Part shown: in pieces, positions 1 through 7,885 of the stretch
Layout: each line of letters begins with the position of its first letter
Numbering within the stretch: position 1 is the stretch's first letter
From: an uncultured Streptococcus sp.
Lineage (GTDB): Bacteria; Bacillota; Bacilli; Lactobacillales; Streptococcaceae
Reading direction: 5' to 3'
DNA: 15,921 nucleotides
Assembly: GCF_943912555.1 (NCBI RefSeq)
Contig: NZ_CALTUR010000030.1
Coordinates: forward strand, 1 to 15,921
The notes under the pieces: model-generated
Told to the model about the DNA's origin: nothing
The model's database searches: none
Seen by the model: the letters and a program-made list of their open reading frames with translations, nothing else
Translations under genes and position numbers: made by a program

Positions 1-1
1 T

Positions 2-9
2 TGTATAAT
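2..9 (+). promoter_or_regulatory. Probable -10 of the Rgg-type regulator gene
   Basis: A perfect TATAAT hexamer lies at 4-9, preceded directly by TG. It is 29 nt upstream of the start codon, leaving room for a short leader of about 20-25 nt that carries the ribosome binding site at 26-31. Any -35 box would lie outside the window, so the promoter is only partly visible. Confidence 0.6.
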
Positions 10-38
10 AGTCTTAGAAGTATGTAAGGAGACTATTT

Positions 39-944
39 ATGGAAAACCTATATCCATTTGGAGCTACATTTAAGTACCTGCGCGAAGCACGAGGCCTCAG
101 CCTAAAGGAAGCCGCCTCAGATATCGTATCACCACAGTTCCTAAGTCAATTTGAAAAAGGAGACAAAGGAATTTCACTTGAAAACTTTGCCAAACTGTTA
201 ATTGTTATCGGAGTGGAATGGAATGATTTTGTTCTCGCCTATGCAAATAAAGGTGGAGACTGCTTAGAATTACCAGCTATAGAATTTGGTAAGCATGTGG
301 TCCATGAAGAAGATATCCTCACTTATATTGAAGAATACGAAAAATTATTTGATGTCTATCTAAAAGACAACCCACTTCAAGCAGAGATGATTTTCAAATC
401 TATTAAATTAAGACATTATCCAACCATATCAAAAAGTCCTGAAACTGTTGCCAGAATTCAAAACATTATCAATCATTTAATGAAATCTGATGTCTTTAAT
501 AGTATCGAACTTGAAATTTATCGCGTCATTGTCAATCATTGTCCGATGGAACTCATTGACCATATGACCAAACAATTACTACTTATGTACAAAGAAAGTG
601 CCAATACTGACACCTACATCCGCATTTTAAATGCTCTCACTTTCTCCGCAAAATACTTCTCTGAACTGGGTTACTATCAAAAGGCTGACGATATTATTAA
701 AAAAATTAAATCACTTCAGACCTTCGAACGAGGCTATCTAGCTATTCCCCTCATGTTTCTAGAAGTTGAACATATTTACAATCAATTTAGATGGAATAAA
801 CCCGAGGCTATTCCCCTAGCCAAAAATCTATTTAATTATCTGCAAAGCGCAAAATTTATTGATCAGCAATACTACTCTAATTTTATTAACGCCTTCACCT
901 ATCACTGCCACGCATTAAATAAGACTGGAATTGATTTATTCTAA
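39..944 (+). CDS. Rgg/GadR/MutR-family transcriptional regulator
   Basis: This 301-residue cytoplasmic protein has the Rgg layout. An N-terminal XRE-type helix-turn-helix spans about residues 8-65 (LREARGLSL, then SPQFLSQFEKG, then ISLENFAKLL). A long, mostly helical C-terminal part of about 230 residues resembles the TPR-like peptide-binding domain of this family. Many Rgg proteins sense short secreted peptides or control a neighbouring gene. The start is supported by AAGGAG at 26-31, seven bases before the ATG, and length is normal for the family (about 280-300). It is transcribed alone, towards the miaA-SDR operon, and ends at a shared two-way terminator. No small peptide gene of the SHP type is visible between it and its right-hand neighbour. 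Its left flank is outside the window, so the target gene or partner peptide cannot be named. The family call is firm; the subtype is not. Confidence 0.88.
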   Translation: MENLYPFGATFKYLREARGLSLKEAASDIVSPQFLSQFEKGDKGISLENFAKLLIVIGVEWNDFVLAYANKGGDCLELPAIEFGKHVVHEEDILTYIEEYEKLFDVYLKDNPLQAEMIFKSIKLRHYPTISKSPETVARIQNIINHLMKSDVFNSIELEIYRVIVNHCPMELIDHMTKQLLLMYKESANTDTYIRILNALTFSAKYFSELGYYQKADDIIKKIKSLQTFERGYLAIPLMFLEVEHIYNQFRWNKPEAIPLAKNLFNYLQSAKFIDQQYYSNFINAFTYHCHALNKTGIDLF

Positions 945-950
945 TCGTCA

Positions 951-984
951 AAAAAAGTTGCTCCATTTTAGGAACAACTTTTTT
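951..984. terminator. Two-way intrinsic terminator between rgg and the SDR gene
   Basis: AAAAAAGTTG-CTCC, a short A/T loop, then GGAA-CAACTTTTTT forms a long stem with one mismatch, flanked by an A-run on one side and a T-run on the other. It can therefore end transcription from both strands. It starts six bases after the rgg stop and its T-run reaches the stop codon of the convergent SDR gene. Confidence 0.85.
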
Positions 985-1738
985 ATTTATAATTAAAAGT
1001 TTCACCTGCCAACTTATCAGCTAGCTTGGGAAAGAGGGTATAAAACTTATGGACCAAGTTCAATAAGACTGGAAGATTGAGGTCTCGTTTGTTTTTTCCT
1101 ATACACTTAACAATCTTTTTAGCAACTGCATCTGGTTCTAGCAGGAAGCGGGCAACAGATTTGAGATAGGTGCCATCTGGGTCGGCCTGGTCAAAAAATC
1201 CTGTACGGATTGGTCCTGGATTGACAGTCGTCACATAAACACCGTAGGACATAAGTTCTAGGCGCAGAGCATTTGAAAAACCAATGGCCGCAAACTTAGT
1301 TGCTGAGTAGAGACTAGACTTACCAGTAGCGATCAGACCTGCCATGCTGACGATGTTGATGATATGCCCTTTTCTACTTTCCTTCATACGAGCCGCAAGG
1401 CGACGAGACAGATGCATTAGGGCAAAGGTATTGACCTCAAACATCTGATGAATATCTTGGTCAGAAATCTGGTCAAATTCCTCAAAAATCCCGTAACCAG
1501 CGTTGTTAATCAAGACATCAATCTTGCCATAGCGGAGATAGAGGTCTGCTACCAGAGTATCTAAGGCTGAATCATCGGTAATATCGATTTCAATCAATTC
1601 TGCATGGGGATAATTTCCGTAGAGTTGGGCTAATTTTTCCTTATTTCGACCAAGCAAGATGAGCTGGTCTTCTGGTAAAAGTTTGACCATTTCTTGGGCT
1701 AAACCACCGCTAGCTCCTGTAATGAGAATAGTAGGCAT
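983..1738 (-). CDS. Short-chain dehydrogenase/reductase (classical SDR)
   Basis: This 251-residue protein is an NAD(P)-dependent oxidoreductase of the classical SDR family. The cofactor-binding TGASGGLA motif (glycine-rich TGxxxGx[AG]) is at residues 7-14, NNAG is at 78-81, the structural Asn is in EVNTF (about 103), and the catalytic set is Ser131, Tyr144 and Lys148 (YSATK). After it comes PGPIRTGF, the usual post-catalytic turn. Its C-terminus is more basic and hydrophobic, like the DltE/YqjQ-type bacterial SDRs, but the substrate cannot be inferred. It is the last gene of the leftward miaA operon, starting 20 bases after the rnz stop, with an AAAGGA ribosome binding site just upstream. It then runs into the two-way terminator. 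A role beyond generic carbonyl or alcohol redox chemistry is unknown. Confidence 0.9.
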   Translation of the reverse strand: MPTILITGASGGLAQEMVKLLPEDQLILLGRNKEKLAQLYGNYPHAELIEIDITDDSALDTLVADLYLRYGKIDVLINNAGYGIFEEFDQISDQDIHQMFEVNTFALMHLSRRLAARMKESRKGHIINIVSMAGLIATGKSSLYSATKFAAIGFSNALRLELMSYGVYVTTVNPGPIRTGFFDQADPDGTYLKSVARFLLEPDAVAKKIVKCIGKNKRDLNLPVLLNLVHKFYTLFPKLADKLAGETFNYK

Positions 1739-1758
1739 ACTTATCCTTTCCCAATCTT

Positions 1759-2688
1759 TTAGATTTCCACATCTTCCAAGTCTTTGACCACATGGACATT
1801 TTCAAAGACACTAGCAGCGTCTTTCTTGAGTTTGCTGATATCTTTTGAGAGAAAACGAGCACTGATGTGGTTGAGTAGGAGGCGTTTGGCTCCTGCTTCT
1901 ACCGCTACTTGTGCAGCTTGCATGTTAGTTGAATGACCATGGTTACGAGCAATTATTTCATCGCCCTTGCCATAAGTGGACTCATGAACTAGGACATCGG
2001 CATTAACAGCTAGACGCACACTAGCATTGGTTTTGCGGGTATCACCTAGAATGGTGATAATCTTACCTGGACGTGGAGCTGAGATATAGTCTGCTGCCTT
2101 GATTTCAGTTCCATCTTCTAAAACAACGTCCTGACCGTTTTTGATTTTTCCAAAAAGTGGGCCAAATGGGACGCCAGCAGCCTTAAGCTTTTCAGCATCC
2201 AAGGTACCTTCCAAGTCCTTTTGCATGACACGATAGCCAACGCAGAAAATTGTGTGGTCCAGCTCCTCTGCATACACAGTGAATTTATCGGTCTCAAGGA
2301 TTTTTCCTAAAGAATCTTGGTCAAACTCATGAAAATGAATACGGTAAGGCAGGCGCGAACCCGACACACGAAGGCTGGTTAATACAAAGGACTTGATCCC
2401 TTGAGGTCCATAGATTTCCAAATCCGTCTGCTCTTCATTAGCCTGAAAGGCTCGACTAGAAAGGAAACCTGGTAAGCCAAAAATGTGGTCTCCATGCAGG
2501 TGGGTGATAAAGATTTTGCTGACCTTACGTGGTCGAATTGTCGTTTCAAGAATTCGATTTTGCGTACCTTCTCCACAGTCAAAGAGCCAGACTTCGTTAA
2601 TCTCGTCCAAGAGTTTCAGGGCGAGACTTGAAACGTTGCGGGCTTTAGAGGGCTGACCAGCCCCCGTTCCTAAAAATTGAATATCCAT
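1759..2688 (-). CDS. rnz: Ribonuclease Z (tRNA 3'-end endonuclease)
   Basis: RNase Z cleaves pre-tRNAs after the discriminator base so that CCA can be added. The 309-residue protein is the usual length for the short bacterial form. Zinc-ligand motif HLHGDH is at residues 63-68 in the metallo-beta-lactamase fold. The exosite arm that grips the tRNA elbow is visible around [12 protein letters not shown]. Later metal-ligand motifs are LGDTRKT, HESTYG, NHGHST and NHISARF. The start codon follows the hypothetical gene by 14 bases and has only a weak Shine-Dalgarno (AGAAAG), so translation may depend on coupling within the operon. Co-transcription with miaA and hflX fits a tRNA/translation maintenance operon. 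The substrate specificity (CCA-less tRNAs) comes from the family, not from this sequence. Confidence 0.95.
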   Translation of the reverse strand: MDIQFLGTGAGQPSKARNVSSLALKLLDEINEVWLFDCGEGTQNRILETTIRPRKVSKIFITHLHGDHIFGLPGFLSSRAFQANEEQTDLEIYGPQGIKSFVLTSLRVSGSRLPYRIHFHEFDQDSLGKILETDKFTVYAEELDHTIFCVGYRVMQKDLEGTLDAEKLKAAGVPFGPLFGKIKNGQDVVLEDGTEIKAADYISAPRPGKIITILGDTRKTNASVRLAVNADVLVHESTYGKGDEIIARNHGHSTNMQAAQVAVEAGAKRLLLNHISARFLSKDISKLKKDAASVFENVHVVKDLEDVEI

Positions 2689-2702
2689 TCGATACTTTCT
2701 AA

Positions 2703-3326
2703 TTAATCAATATATAACATGGCTGTGCGGTTTTCCGATCGGAAATAGCGCTTGCCAGAAAAAGCAACAGCTTCTTGCAATAAATCCTCTTGGCTATAGC
2801 CTTTAAAACGCTTGCGACTATCTGCTAAGATTTCCAAATCAGTCAAAGCTGTAAGACTTTCCACGCTCACAACTTCCTCGTCCCCGACAGCCTTCATATA
2901 AATCTTGCCAGACTCCTCAAAGACTAGCTGATGGGGAAAAATTTGCGCAATTTCAAAGAGCAATTCATCCGAGATTACTTCCTTATTTTCAGAAAAAATC
3001 CGCCCCAGCCCCTCACTCTCATAGCAAAAACCAAAGGATTTACCAGACAGATTAAGCCGAATAAAAGGTTTGTTTTCGAGAGTGAAGCTTGGCTCAACAT
3101 TGTAGAGGTTCAGTTCCTGACTGAGTTCTGCAAAGTAATCTGTCGCAGCCTGAGGGCTCTTTTTCTGGTAGAGTTCTGCAAAATAGGCATTGACCACACT
3201 TGGCGGAGGAGTAATAAGAGCCAGTTGCTCCTGCTCTGTTTTACCAGCTAGAAGTTGATCCAGATAGACCTTATCCAGACTTGTATAACCTCCATACTTT
3301 AGAGCCAAGGTTTTAATATCAGTCAT
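2703..3326 (-). CDS. Conserved hypothetical protein in the miaA-rnz operon
   Basis: I do not recognise a named domain in this 207-residue protein. It is predicted to be soluble and acidic, with no signal peptide or membrane segment. A YFAEL motif occurs twice (about residues 48-52 and 64-68) in a helical stretch. A beta-rich middle follows ([16 protein letters not shown]) and then a helical C-terminus ending in a basic RKRF and [11 protein letters not shown] section. Its ATG lies inside the hflX tail, overlapping by 8 bases (ATGACTGA), and an AGAGGAA ribosome binding site sits six bases before it, so translation is likely coupled to hflX. I see no PLP-lysine motif or other catalytic signature, so any enzyme name would be unsupported. 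Its fixed place between hflX and rnz suggests a translation- or RNA-related role, which is inference only. Confidence 0.85.
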   Translation of the reverse strand: MTDIKTLALKYGGYTSLDKVYLDQLLAGKTEQEQLALITPPPSVVNAYFAELYQKKSPQAATDYFAELSQELNLYNVEPSFTLENKPFIRLNLSGKSFGFCYESEGLGRIFSENKEVISDELLFEIAQIFPHQLVFEESGKIYMKAVGDEEVVSVESLTALTDLEILADSRKRFKGYSQEDLLQEAVAFSGKRYFRSENRTAMLYID

Positions 3327-4557
3327 AAAATTCCTCTAACCTCCATTTATTTTTTTCAGAAATGTAGCCTGTAATCACTTCGCTGTCTTCCTGATAATCA
3401 CGTTCTTCAAGAATCGCAACACTCTCTAAATCATGAATCTTGTAAGACTTTGAAAAAGGCACGCGCAGGGTAAATCTCTCAAAAATCTCCTTGATTTTCT
3501 CTAAAAACAAAGTCTGCAAATTCTCACGACTATCCTCAGACTTGGCAGAAATGAGGGCATAAGGCGTTTGGGTAGGCGTGAAATCCTCCACCAAATCCGC
3601 TTTATTATAAAGGGTCAGGCGAGGAATATCTTCCATGTCCAAGTCTTTCATGATGGACAAGACTGTTTTTTCATGCTCCTCGTGGTAAGGATTGCTGGCA
3701 TCGATGACATGAACTAGAAGGTCTACATGCTTGCTTTCTTCCAAGGTTGACTTGAAACTAGACACCAACTCTGTCGGTAAATCTTGGATAAAGCCAACAG
3801 TATCAGTTAAAGTCACCTGTAGATTTCCTCCCAAATGGATACTCTTGGTCGTCGCATCCAGGGTCGCAAAGAGCTCGTCCGCTTCATACTGGGTCTTACT
3901 GGTCAAGGTGTTCATGATAGTTGATTTCCCAGCATTGGTGTATCCAATCAAACCAATCTTAAAGGTACTCGACTCCAGACGTTTTTCTCTGACAGTCGCC
4001 CGATTTTTCTCAACCACCTTGAGCTGTCTTTCAATATCCGTGATTTGGTTGCGAACGCTACGACGGTTCAGCTCCAGCTGGCTTTCACCAGGTCCACGGG
4101 AACCAATTCCCCCTGCCTGACGGCTGAGCATAATTCCCTGACCAACCAAGCGAGGCAAGAGATATTTTAACTGAGCCAAATGCACTTGGAGTTTCCCTTC
4201 ATGGCTTCGAGCCCGCATGGCAAAGATATCCAAAATCAACTGCATACGATCAATAACCTTGACACCCAGAACTTCTTCCAGATTGATATTTTGCCGCGGA
4301 GTCAAGCGGTTGTTGACGATGACAGTGGTAATCTCTTCTGCATCCACCATGAGGGCAATTTCTTCCAACTTACCAGAACCGACGAAGGTCTTAGAATCAT
4401 ACTTTTCACGTTTTTGTCTGTAGCTATCGACAACGACTGCTCCAGCTGTCTTGGCTAGACTGGCCAATTCTTCCATAGAGAGGTCAAAATTGTCCATGCC
4501 CTGCAATTCCACACCGATAAGCAGGACGCGTTCCTCTTTTTTCTCCGTTTCAATCAT
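3319..4557 (-). CDS. hflX: Ribosome-associated GTPase HflX
   Basis: HflX binds the 50S subunit and, in bacteria where it has been studied, splits stalled or stressed ribosomes. The 412-residue protein has the HflX-specific N-terminal domain and glycine-rich [14 protein letters not shown] (149-162). A helical linker rich in Lys, Glu and Arg follows. The G domain carries G1 GYTNAGKS (205-212), G3 DTVGF (252-256), G4 NKAD (318-321) and G5 SAK (337-339). A C-terminal extension of about 70 residues follows. GAGGAG sits seven bases before the ATG. The start overlaps the miaA stop by 8 bases (ATGATTGA), and the stop overlaps the next gene by 8 bases. miaA-hflX adjacency also occurs in proteobacteria, where hfq lies between them; no hfq is present here. 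Confidence 0.95.
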   Translation of the reverse strand: MIETEKKEERVLLIGVELQGMDNFDLSMEELASLAKTAGAVVVDSYRQKREKYDSKTFVGSGKLEEIALMVDAEEITTVIVNNRLTPRQNINLEEVLGVKVIDRMQLILDIFAMRARSHEGKLQVHLAQLKYLLPRLVGQGIMLSRQAGGIGSRGPGESQLELNRRSVRNQITDIERQLKVVEKNRATVREKRLESSTFKIGLIGYTNAGKSTIMNTLTSKTQYEADELFATLDATTKSIHLGGNLQVTLTDTVGFIQDLPTELVSSFKSTLEESKHVDLLVHVIDASNPYHEEHEKTVLSIMKDLDMEDIPRLTLYNKADLVEDFTPTQTPYALISAKSEDSRENLQTLFLEKIKEIFERFTLRVPFSKSYKIHDLESVAILEERDYQEDSEVITGYISEKNKWRLEEFYD

Positions 4558-5434
4558 CTAAAAACTCCTCTATCTGGCTTAAAATGCGGTCTTGCACACC
4601 AGACTCTCCAATCTGATAAAAGGTGACCTGCATGCGATTACGGAACCAGGTCAACTGGCGCTTGGCAAAACGACGGGTCGCCTGTTTGAGACTATCACTA
4701 GCTTCATCCAAGGACTGCTCTCCACGGAAATAAGGAAAGAGTTCCTTATAGCCAATACCTTTAGCAGCCTGCACATCTGGATAATGGTCAAAAAGCCACT
4801 TGGCCTCATCCAAAAGACCAGCCTCAAACATCAAATCCACTCGGCGATTGATACGCTCATAAAGCTGACTACGTTCATCATCTAAGCAGATGATCAATGG
4901 TTCATACAAGGTCTCTTGATTTTCCAAATCCTGACCAAAATGGGCAATTTCTAAGGCACGCATAGCACGACGACGATTAAACTGGGGAATCTCAAGACCT
5001 GCTTGCTCCACCAAATGGGCTAATTCCTCATCTGTATAAGGCTCCAAGCTAGCCCGATAAGCTAAAATCTCCTCATGAGGGGTCTCTCCACCCAGGTGGT
5101 AACCTTCTAGCAAGCTCTGGATATAAAGCCCAGTTCCACCAGCGATAATAGCTAGCTTGTCACGACTATGAATATCCTCAATAGCTATCCTAGCTTCTGA
5201 AACAAAATCAAAAGCCGAGTAAGACTCGGTTACCTCTCTAACATCGATTAAATGATGGGGAACAGCTGCCTGCTCTTCTGGGCTAGCCTTAGCCGTCCCA
5301 ATATCTAGACCTCGGTAAACCTGCTGACTATCGCCGCTCACAACTTCCCCACCAAAGCGCTTGGCCACTTCAATAGCTAGAGCCGTTTTTCCAACTGCAG
5401 TCGGTCCAACAATCACAATTATTTTTGTTTTCAT
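4550..5434 (-). CDS. miaA: tRNA dimethylallyltransferase MiaA
   Basis: MiaA transfers a dimethylallyl group from DMAPP to N6 of A37 in tRNAs that read UNN codons, improving reading-frame maintenance. With the start at 5434 the protein is 294 residues, typical for streptococci. The P-loop GPTAVGKT is at residues 10-17 and [15 protein letters not shown] at about 35-49; this includes the Asp/Ser/Gln residues used for catalysis and tRNA recognition. [12 protein letters not shown] and the C-terminal [12 protein letters not shown] also match the family. An in-frame ATG exists 17 codons upstream (5485), but the inner ATG is preferred. It is preceded by AAGGA six bases upstream and puts the P-loop beta strand at the N-terminus, and the longer version would start at the promoter itself. 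It is the first gene of the five-gene operon. Confidence 0.96.
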   Translation of the reverse strand: MKTKIIVIVGPTAVGKTALAIEVAKRFGGEVVSGDSQQVYRGLDIGTAKASPEEQAAVPHHLIDVREVTESYSAFDFVSEARIAIEDIHSRDKLAIIAGGTGLYIQSLLEGYHLGGETPHEEILAYRASLEPYTDEELAHLVEQAGLEIPQFNRRRAMRALEIAHFGQDLENQETLYEPLIICLDDERSQLYERINRRVDLMFEAGLLDEAKWLFDHYPDVQAAKGIGYKELFPYFRGEQSLDEASDSLKQATRRFAKRQLTWFRNRMQVTFYQIGESGVQDRILSQIEEFLDD

Positions 5435-5443
5435 CTTTTTTCC

Positions 5444-5472
5444 TTGAAAAATTCCCATTTTTTCGTTACTAT
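5444..5472 (+). promoter_or_regulatory. Possible promoter of the DUF3042 gene
   Basis: On the plus strand TTGAAA (5444-5449) and TACTAT (5467-5472) are exactly 17 bases apart. This would give a start near 5480 and a leader of about 75 bases before the ATG at 5555. The elements overlap the divergent miaA leader and promoter. TACTAT matches the -10 consensus at only four of six positions, so this is tentative. Confidence 0.4.
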
Positions 5473-5473
5473 T

Positions 5474-5482
5474 ATTATAACA
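5474..5482 (-). promoter_or_regulatory. Extended -10 promoter of the miaA operon
   Basis: On the minus strand the sequence reads TGTTATAAT, a perfect TATAAT (5474-5479) with the extended -10 TG one base upstream. It lies about 40 bases before the miaA ATG. The expected -35 position (about 5497-5502) reads TTTTCT, which is weak, as is usual for extended -10 promoters in streptococci. This is the only clear promoter for the five co-directional genes. Confidence 0.7.
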
Positions 5483-5554
5483 CAAAAAGGTCAGTCAGAA
5501 AAATGTGACCTCTTGAGGGGGCTGGCTGATTAAGAAGATAAAGGAGGAAGACTC

Positions 5555-5725
5555 ATGGCTAAAGGATTCGCTAAAGGTCTTGTAACAGGTGTCGCAGGAA
5601 CTGTCGCTGCACTTGCAGGCGCAGTATACGCATTTAAAAAGAAAGTAATCGAACCAGAAGAGCAAAAAGCAGCTTTCATCGAAGAAAACCGTAAAAAAGC
5701 AGCTCGCCGCCGCGTATCACGTTAA
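5555..5725 (+). CDS. DUF3042-type small membrane-anchored protein
   Basis: This 56-codon gene has a nearly perfect ribosome binding site, AAGGAGG at 5541-5547, seven bases before the ATG. The protein begins MAKGFAKGLV, followed by a hydrophobic Gly/Ala/Val stretch (about residues 8-27) long enough for one membrane span. A charged tail follows with KKKVIEPEEQ, then FIEENRKKAARRRVSR. I recognise it as DUF3042-like, a short family of lactic acid bacteria and streptococci with no known role. The C-terminal two thirds would be a basic cytoplasmic helix if the N-in or N-out rule favours KKK inside. Codons are those of highly expressed genes (GCT/GCA, AAA, GAA, CGT, ATC, TTC), which with the strong ribosome binding site suggests abundant protein. 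It is monocistronic, divergent from miaA and followed at once by a strong terminator. Confidence 0.88.
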   Translation: MAKGFAKGLVTGVAGTVAALAGAVYAFKKKVIEPEEQKAAFIEENRKKAARRRVSR

Positions 5726-5730
5726 GAAAC

Positions 5731-5766
5731 AAAAGAAGTTGGGATTTATAGTCTCAACTTCTTTTT
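5731..5766. terminator. Two-way terminator between the DUF3042 gene and thyA
   Basis: AAAAGAAGTTGGGA (5731-5744) pairs with TCTCAACTTCTTTT (5752-5765) with one G-U pair and a 7-base loop. A T-run follows on the plus strand and a T-rich stretch on the minus strand. It starts five bases after the small gene and can also end thyA transcripts coming through the BOX element. Confidence 0.85.
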
Positions 5767-5777
5767 TCTGTTCTTTT

Positions 5778-5943
5778 AGGCTCAATGAAAATCAAAGAGC
5801 AAACTAGGAAGCTAGCCGCAGGTTGCTCAAAGCACTGCTTTGAGATTGTAGATAGAACTGACTAAGTCAGCTCAAAACATGGTTTTGAGGTTGTTGATGA
5901 AGCGACGATGACGTGGTTTGAATTTTATTTTCGAAGAGTTTTA
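5778..5943. repeat. BOX repeat element (boxA-boxB-boxC)
   Basis: The stretch has the order of a pneumococcal BOX element. The boxA start is CTCAATGAAAATCAAAGAGC with the inner GAAGCTAGCCGCAGGTTGCT. A boxB-like middle follows (GATAGAACTGACTAAGTCAG, CTCAAAACATGGTTTTGAGG). The boxC end has GACGTGGTTTGAA and TTTTCGAAGAG. The total of about 165 bases fits one copy each of A, B and C. Several short inverted repeats inside (GACTAAGTC, CAAAACATGGTTTTG) would fold as RNA. BOX elements are dispersed non-coding repeats, probably mobilised in trans. Here the boxC end runs into the thyA stop codon. The exact ends are uncertain by a few bases. Confidence 0.9.
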
Positions 5944-6780
5944 AATAGCTAGGTCAAACTTCAACTGAGGCTTAACAGGGTCATAATCCACCAATTCAAA
6001 ATCTTCTGCTTTGATATCAAAGAAATTAGTCCCATCAGGAACATTCAAAACCAAGCGTGGTTGGCAGTCAGACGGCTCACGACGAAGCAATTCCTGAGCT
6101 TGTTCAAATTGATTGTCATAGATATGGAGATTGTTGATAAAGTAGAAGAACTTCCCAACTTTCCAACCGAAATGCTTGGCAATCATCATTTGAAGAGCCA
6201 CATACTGCATAGCATTGATGTGGTGGGCCACCAGCATATCGTTAGAACGCTGGATCAAGGTCGCATCCAGATAGATTTCTCCATCTACACGGCGGACATC
6301 AAACATGGTCTGAAAGGCGCATGGGAGGAGGCCGTCCGTCTCATCAAAAGCTTGGTAATCCCAAAGGGAGATAATGTTGCGACGGTTCCAAGGATTGGCT
6401 TCCAACTGTTTAAGAAGCTTATTGATGATGTCGTGTTTCTTAACAACAGCACCATAGCGCTCACCAATGGTTCCCGTATCTCCCACTTCCCAGTCATTCC
6501 AGTAGTGAACATTGTACTTGTCATTAAGAACGTCTAGGCTATTTGACTGGTCTTGGTAAATCCAGAGCACTTCCTTAATGGCGGATTTGATGGCAATGGG
6601 ACGCAAGGTTGTGATGGGGAATTCCCCCTTTGCCAAGTCATACTCTGCAAAGGCACCCGTTACATACTTGGAGTTGGCAACAGTCCCATCCTTATACTTA
6701 GGACGTGCTTGCTCTGAAAAGACACCGTCTTTGAGGATTCGTTCAATATTCTCTTTAAAAATCGTATCTGCTTTTGTCAT
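5941..6780 (-). CDS. thyA: Thymidylate synthase
   Basis: ThyA methylates dUMP to dTMP using 5,10-methylene-tetrahydrofolate, the only de novo source of thymidylate where ThyX is absent. The protein is 279 residues. The catalytic Cys is Cys154 in [10 protein letters not shown], the phosphate-binding arginines lie in NPWNRRNI (about 129-136) and in QRSND (177-181), and nucleotide-binding HIYDNQ is near the C-terminus. The loop after QRSND reads MLVAHHIN instead of the common LGxPFN, as in other streptococcal ThyA. The C-terminus ends FDLAI, close to the usual catalytic lid. A GAGGTGAG ribosome binding site precedes the ATG. The gene has its own extended -10 promoter and is monocistronic. A BOX element abuts its stop codon. 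Confidence 0.97.
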   Translation of the reverse strand: MTKADTIFKENIERILKDGVFSEQARPKYKDGTVANSKYVTGAFAEYDLAKGEFPITTLRPIAIKSAIKEVLWIYQDQSNSLDVLNDKYNVHYWNDWEVGDTGTIGERYGAVVKKHDIINKLLKQLEANPWNRRNIISLWDYQAFDETDGLLPCAFQTMFDVRRVDGEIYLDATLIQRSNDMLVAHHINAMQYVALQMMIAKHFGWKVGKFFYFINNLHIYDNQFEQAQELLRREPSDCQPRLVLNVPDGTNFFDIKAEDFELVDYDPVKPQLKFDLAI

Positions 6781-6809
6781 TTACTCTCACCTCATTTATT
6801 GTCCTAACT

Positions 6810-6818
6810 AGTATAGCA
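6810..6818 (-). promoter_or_regulatory. Extended -10 promoter of thyA
   Basis: The minus strand reads TGCTATACT, giving TATACT at 6810-6815 with the TGn extension at 6816-6818, about 30 bases before the ATG. The -35 position is weak and falls within the stem of the gki terminator. The 15 bases at 6810-6824 are identical to the core promoter in front of pabBC. Confidence 0.7.
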
Positions 6819-6820
6819 TA

Positions 6821-6873
6821 AAAAAGAAAAGAGGAACATTACTAACTCTAGGTTAGCATTTTTCCTCTTTTAT
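6821..6873 (-). terminator. Terminator of gki
   Basis: AAAAGAGGAA (6827-6836) pairs perfectly with TTCCTCTTTT (6862-6871), and inside it CTAAC (6842-6846) pairs with GTTAG (6852-6856). On the minus strand the stem is followed by a T-rich run. It lies directly after the gki stop codon and just upstream of the thyA promoter, insulating the two genes. Confidence 0.8.
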
Positions 6874-6877
6874 TATT

Positions 6878-7837
6878 TTATTGTAATACAAGTGATGCTG
6901 CTCCGATAACTCCAGCGTCATTTCCTAGAGTTGCAAGAGCTAATTTTGTTGATGTGCGCACTTGTGGGAAAGTATTTTCATCATAGACTTTTTGAACACC
7001 TTGTAGAAGGAATTCTCCTGCAGCTGACACACCACCACCGATAACAATTGTTGATGGGTTTAGGATTGAGCCAATGTTAGCACAAGCGATTCCCAAGTAA
7101 CGTGAGAAGTTACGGTAAACGATCAAGGCAAGATCGTCTCCTTCTTTTGCAAGGTCAAAGACAGTCTTAGCAGTCACTTCTTCTCCGTTATCAATCAAGC
7201 GTTTCAAGACTGCATCGCCTTCGTATTCATCCGCATAGCGACGAGTCAAGTTGACAATTCCTGTTGCTGAAGCAACTGTCTCAAGGCAGCCTTTCTTACC
7301 GCAAGTACATGCGATTGGTTGGTCAAAGTCAACAGTGATGTGGCCAAGCTCACCTGCTGCACCAGCAACACCATGAAGCAATTTGCCCTCAGCGACGATA
7401 CCGCCACCAACACCTGTACCAAGTGTCATAAAGACAACGTCTGGTTGGTTATCACCAGCCCCCATCCAACGCTCACCAAGAGCCGCTACGTTGGCATCAT
7501 TATCGATGAAAAATGGAATACCCAAGGCTTTTTCCATTTTTTCTTTGATTGGTTGAAGGGTTTTCCAGTTGAGGTTGTAGGCACCAATAACAGTCCCTTT
7601 TTCACGGTCAACCACACCTGGTGATCCCATTCCAATACCTTGGAAGTCTGCTGCTGTCAATCCAAGCAAGTCCAAACGGTGTTGAATAGACTCAATCATA
7701 TCATCTACGATATGACTTCCCTCATCCAAAATGTTGGTCTTGATAGACCATTTTTCTTGGATTTCTCCTGCTATTGTCAAGATTGCAAATTTGATAGAAG
7801 TTCCACCAAGGTCAATCCCAATAATCTTTTGACTCAT
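6878..7837 (-). CDS. gki: ROK-family glucokinase
   Basis: Glucokinase phosphorylates free glucose to glucose 6-phosphate with ATP in the cytoplasm. The 319-residue protein belongs to the ROK type. The phosphate-binding IGIDLGGTS is at residues 6-14, catalytic FIDNDANVAALGE at about 110-122, and LGTGVGGGIV at 139-148. ELGH (163-166) and the CTCGKKGC zinc cluster (Cys177, Cys179, Cys184, with His166) complete the ROK signature. The start at 7837 is chosen because AAGGAG (7844-7849) lies six bases before it. The ATG at 7840 is too close to that site, and the ATG at 7855 lies upstream of the site. gki is a housekeeping gene used in pneumococcal strain typing. It has its own promoter with a palindrome over the -35. 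Confidence 0.96.
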   Translation of the reverse strand: MSQKIIGIDLGGTSIKFAILTIAGEIQEKWSIKTNILDEGSHIVDDMIESIQHRLDLLGLTAADFQGIGMGSPGVVDREKGTVIGAYNLNWKTLQPIKEKMEKALGIPFFIDNDANVAALGERWMGAGDNQPDVVFMTLGTGVGGGIVAEGKLLHGVAGAAGELGHITVDFDQPIACTCGKKGCLETVASATGIVNLTRRYADEYEGDAVLKRLIDNGEEVTAKTVFDLAKEGDDLALIVYRNFSRYLGIACANIGSILNPSTIVIGGGVSAAGEFLLQGVQKVYDENTFPQVRTSTKLALATLGNDAGVIGAASLVLQ

Positions 7838-7885
7838 CATATTCTCCTTTTTCATTATGAATTAATTGAAAATGCTTACAGATAT

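Noticed and set aside
5435..5485. Longer miaA start adding 17 residues
   Set aside because: The upstream ATG overlaps the extended -10 and would lie before the transcription start. The inner ATG has AAGGA at proper spacing and the family-typical N-terminus.
6061..6537. 158-codon open frame on the plus strand opposite thyA
   Set aside because: It lies wholly antisense to the well-supported thyA, has no ribosome binding site or recognisable domain, and reflects the codon pattern of the real gene.
7838..7855. Earlier gki starts at 7855 and 7840
   Set aside because: The first lies upstream of the ribosome binding site and the second is only three bases from it; 7837 has the correct spacing.
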